This document shows, piece after piece, positions 21,766-22,622 of a stretch of 22,622 bases of DNA (position 1 is the first letter of the stretch; each line of letters opens with the position of its first letter). The stretch spans positions 1 through 22,622 of the forward strand of contig JACCUF010000301.1 in assembly GCA_013811975.1 (NCBI GenBank), read 5' to 3'. The notes under the pieces are model-generated. The model saw nothing but the letters and a program-made list of their open reading frames with translations, was not told the DNA's origin and did no database searches. The stretch is from Geodermatophilaceae bacterium. Lineage in GTDB: Bacteria; Actinomycetota; Actinomycetes; Mycobacteriales; Geodermatophilaceae. The translations under genes were made by a program, and so were the position numbers.

Positions 21766-22322
21766 CGTCTGCCATGCGGCGAACGCGGCCGGCCGATCGG
21801 GGGTCGGCAAGTGTCTGGGTTCTGGCACTCTCCGGCGTGGTGCTGCTGTCCGGTGTGGCCTCGGTCCTGGCGGGGCTGGCCATCATCAGCCGTCATGAAG
21901 CCGGCACAGCTGCCGACTTGGCGGCACTGGCGGCGGCGAGTCAGGCGTTGTCCGGTTCGGGGGTTGCCTGCGCAAGGGCTGAGGAGATCGCCCGGATCAA
22001 CGGTGCGGAGTTGCAGTCCTGCGACCTGGAGGCAGACGGTGTGGTGGATGTGGCGGTGACCGTGACGGTGCGGTTCGGCTCGCTCGGGCTGGGCGTTGCC
22101 CGGGCCGAGGCGCGAGCGGGTCCGGTGGAGCTCGGAGGTCAGCCGGTGGCGGCGAAGGCGTCCAGGACTGCATCGAGGATCGTGACAGCTGCCAGCTTGT
22201 CCAGCGGGGCGTTGCCGGTGCCGCATTTGGGCGACTGCACACACGAGGGGCAGCCGGCCTCGCATACGCAGCTCGCGATCGTCGTTCGTGTCGCGGTCAG
22301 CCACTCCCGGACCGCGTCGTAG
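21762..22322 (+). CDS. TadG-like (Rv3654c-type) pilus-associated protein
   Basis: The open frame gives 186 residues. The N-terminal 120 look like the Rv3654c family: DRGSASVWVLALSGVVLLSGVASVLAGLAII is the membrane helix with the RGSASV motif, then HEAGTAADLAALAAASQAL, two cysteines (about 69 and 86) and a strand pair ending RAEARAGPV at about residue 125. Position +5 after the Gly is Trp, not Glu, so cleavage by a prepilin peptidase is unlikely. Related proteins as I know them end at about this point; here the frame continues for about 60 more residues, antisense to the helicase gene, with composition that looks like read-through. GTG 21762 overlaps the TadE stop by 4 bp. Confidence 0.72.
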   Translation: MTSAMRRTRPADRGSASVWVLALSGVVLLSGVASVLAGLAIISRHEAGTAADLAALAAASQALSGSGVACARAEEIARINGAELQSCDLEADGVVDVAVTVTVRFGSLGLGVARAEARAGPVELGGQPVAAKASRTASRIVTAASLSSGALPVPHLGDCTHEGQPASHTQLAIVVRVAVSHSRTAS

Positions 22323-22622
22323 CCACGCTCAGCGAAGCCGGCTCCGCCCGGATGCCCGTCGTAGACAACGATTGTTGCCGCAGCTGTGTCGGGATGCAGA
22401 GCTGTGGACAGCCCGCCGATGTCCCACCGGTCGCAGGTCGCGAACAACGGCAGCAACCCGATCGCAGCGTGTTCGGCGGCATGCAACGCCCCGGACAGGT
22501 CGGCCTCGCCGACCTCGCTGCGATTCACGGTTCGGGCATCGAGAGTGATCCAGACCGCTGCGGTCCGCAGCTGCCGGGCGGGCAGGTCCAGCGGGAACTC
22601 GGCTAGCACTTGACCGGTCCAC
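22139..22622 (-). CDS. DUF1998 superfamily II DNA helicase, C-terminal part (cut by window edge)
   Basis: The visible 160 codons are the C-terminal end of a DEAD/DEAH-type helicase; its start lies beyond the right edge. The DUF1998 module is clear: HAAEHAAIGLLPLFATCDRWDIGG, then IVVYDGHPGGAGFAERGYD and the cysteine cluster CVCEAGCPSCVQSPKCG, which binds zinc in the MrfA/Hrq1-like clade. Homologues are mycobacterial SftH (Rv3649 position) and B. subtilis MrfA (YprA), a 3'-5' helicase for mitomycin-adduct repair. The ATPase core is outside the window. Its last 184 nt overlap the TadG-like frame on the opposite strand. Confidence 0.9.
   Translation of the reverse strand, partial: WTGQVLAEFPLDLPARQLRTAAVWITLDARTVNRSEVGEADLSGALHAAEHAAIGLLPLFATCDRWDIGGLSTALHPDTAAATIVVYDGHPGGAGFAERGYDAVREWLTATRTTIASCVCEAGCPSCVQSPKCGTGNAPLDKLAAVTILDAVLDAFAATG

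Noticed and set aside
21270..22304. 344-codon minus-strand frame
   Set aside because: It is antisense to TadE and TadG-like genes and its product is low-complexity; GC-rich codon bias explains the open frame.

Overview
This is a high-GC actinobacterial chromosome segment made almost entirely of core genes. Gene content and order closely parallel the Mycobacterium tuberculosis Rv3682-to-Rv3649 neighbourhood as I remember it: ponA2, an ArsA pair, RidA, Crp, Nth, TlpA, CoA-Nudix, MarP, EphE, holin-like, Acs, HAD, Ssd, Tad genes, SftH helicase. GTG/TTG starts, 4-bp stop/start overlaps and TANNNT -10 elements placed 6-7 nt before start codons (leaderless-type) also fit Actinobacteria. The genus cannot be fixed from this window. 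Differences from the mycobacterial order are the absence of WhiB4 between the PBP and the ArsA pair, a Nudix protein where mycobacteria have an MBL-fold protein, and a cupredoxin lipoprotein ahead of MarP.

Layout. 1-3451 (minus): two ArsA/GET3-type ATPases followed by a class A penicillin-binding protein that runs off the left edge. 3552-5082 (plus, divergent): DUF4177 protein, RidA-family protein and a Nudix hydrolase. 5125-6165 (minus): Crp and a small membrane protein. 6228-10094 (plus): tightly coupled nth, TlpA-like lipoprotein, CoA-type Nudix, cupredoxin lipoprotein and MarP-like membrane serine protease. 10101-12126 (minus): epoxide hydrolase, holin-like membrane protein and a one-TM protein of unknown function. 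12265-15082 (plus): acetyl-CoA synthetase and a degenerate Fic-like protein bracketed by two related hairpins. 15453-16541 (minus): a two-TM protein and a HAD-IB phosphatase. 16729-22322 (plus): Tad/Flp pilus locus (ssd/tadZ-like, tadA, tadB, tadC, DUF4244 pilin, TadE, TadG-like). 22139-22622 (minus): C-terminal end of a DUF1998 superfamily II helicase, whose 3' end overlaps the last tad gene tail-to-tail.

How the genes fit together. The left half is an envelope and stress module: peptidoglycan synthesis, a periplasmic protease, an extracytoplasmic thioredoxin, a copper protein, base-excision repair and the cAMP regulator. The right half is one Tad pilus operon encoding a localisation factor, the ATPase, two inner-membrane platform proteins, a pilin and two minor pilin-like proteins. 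No prepilin peptidase is present, so it must be encoded elsewhere. I see no IS element, phage, CRISPR array or tRNA. The least explained signals are the paired TCGCGA hairpins around the pseudo-Fic gene, the cupredoxin with His at the usual axial-Met position, and the repeat/DnaA-box-rich leader before the pilin gene.
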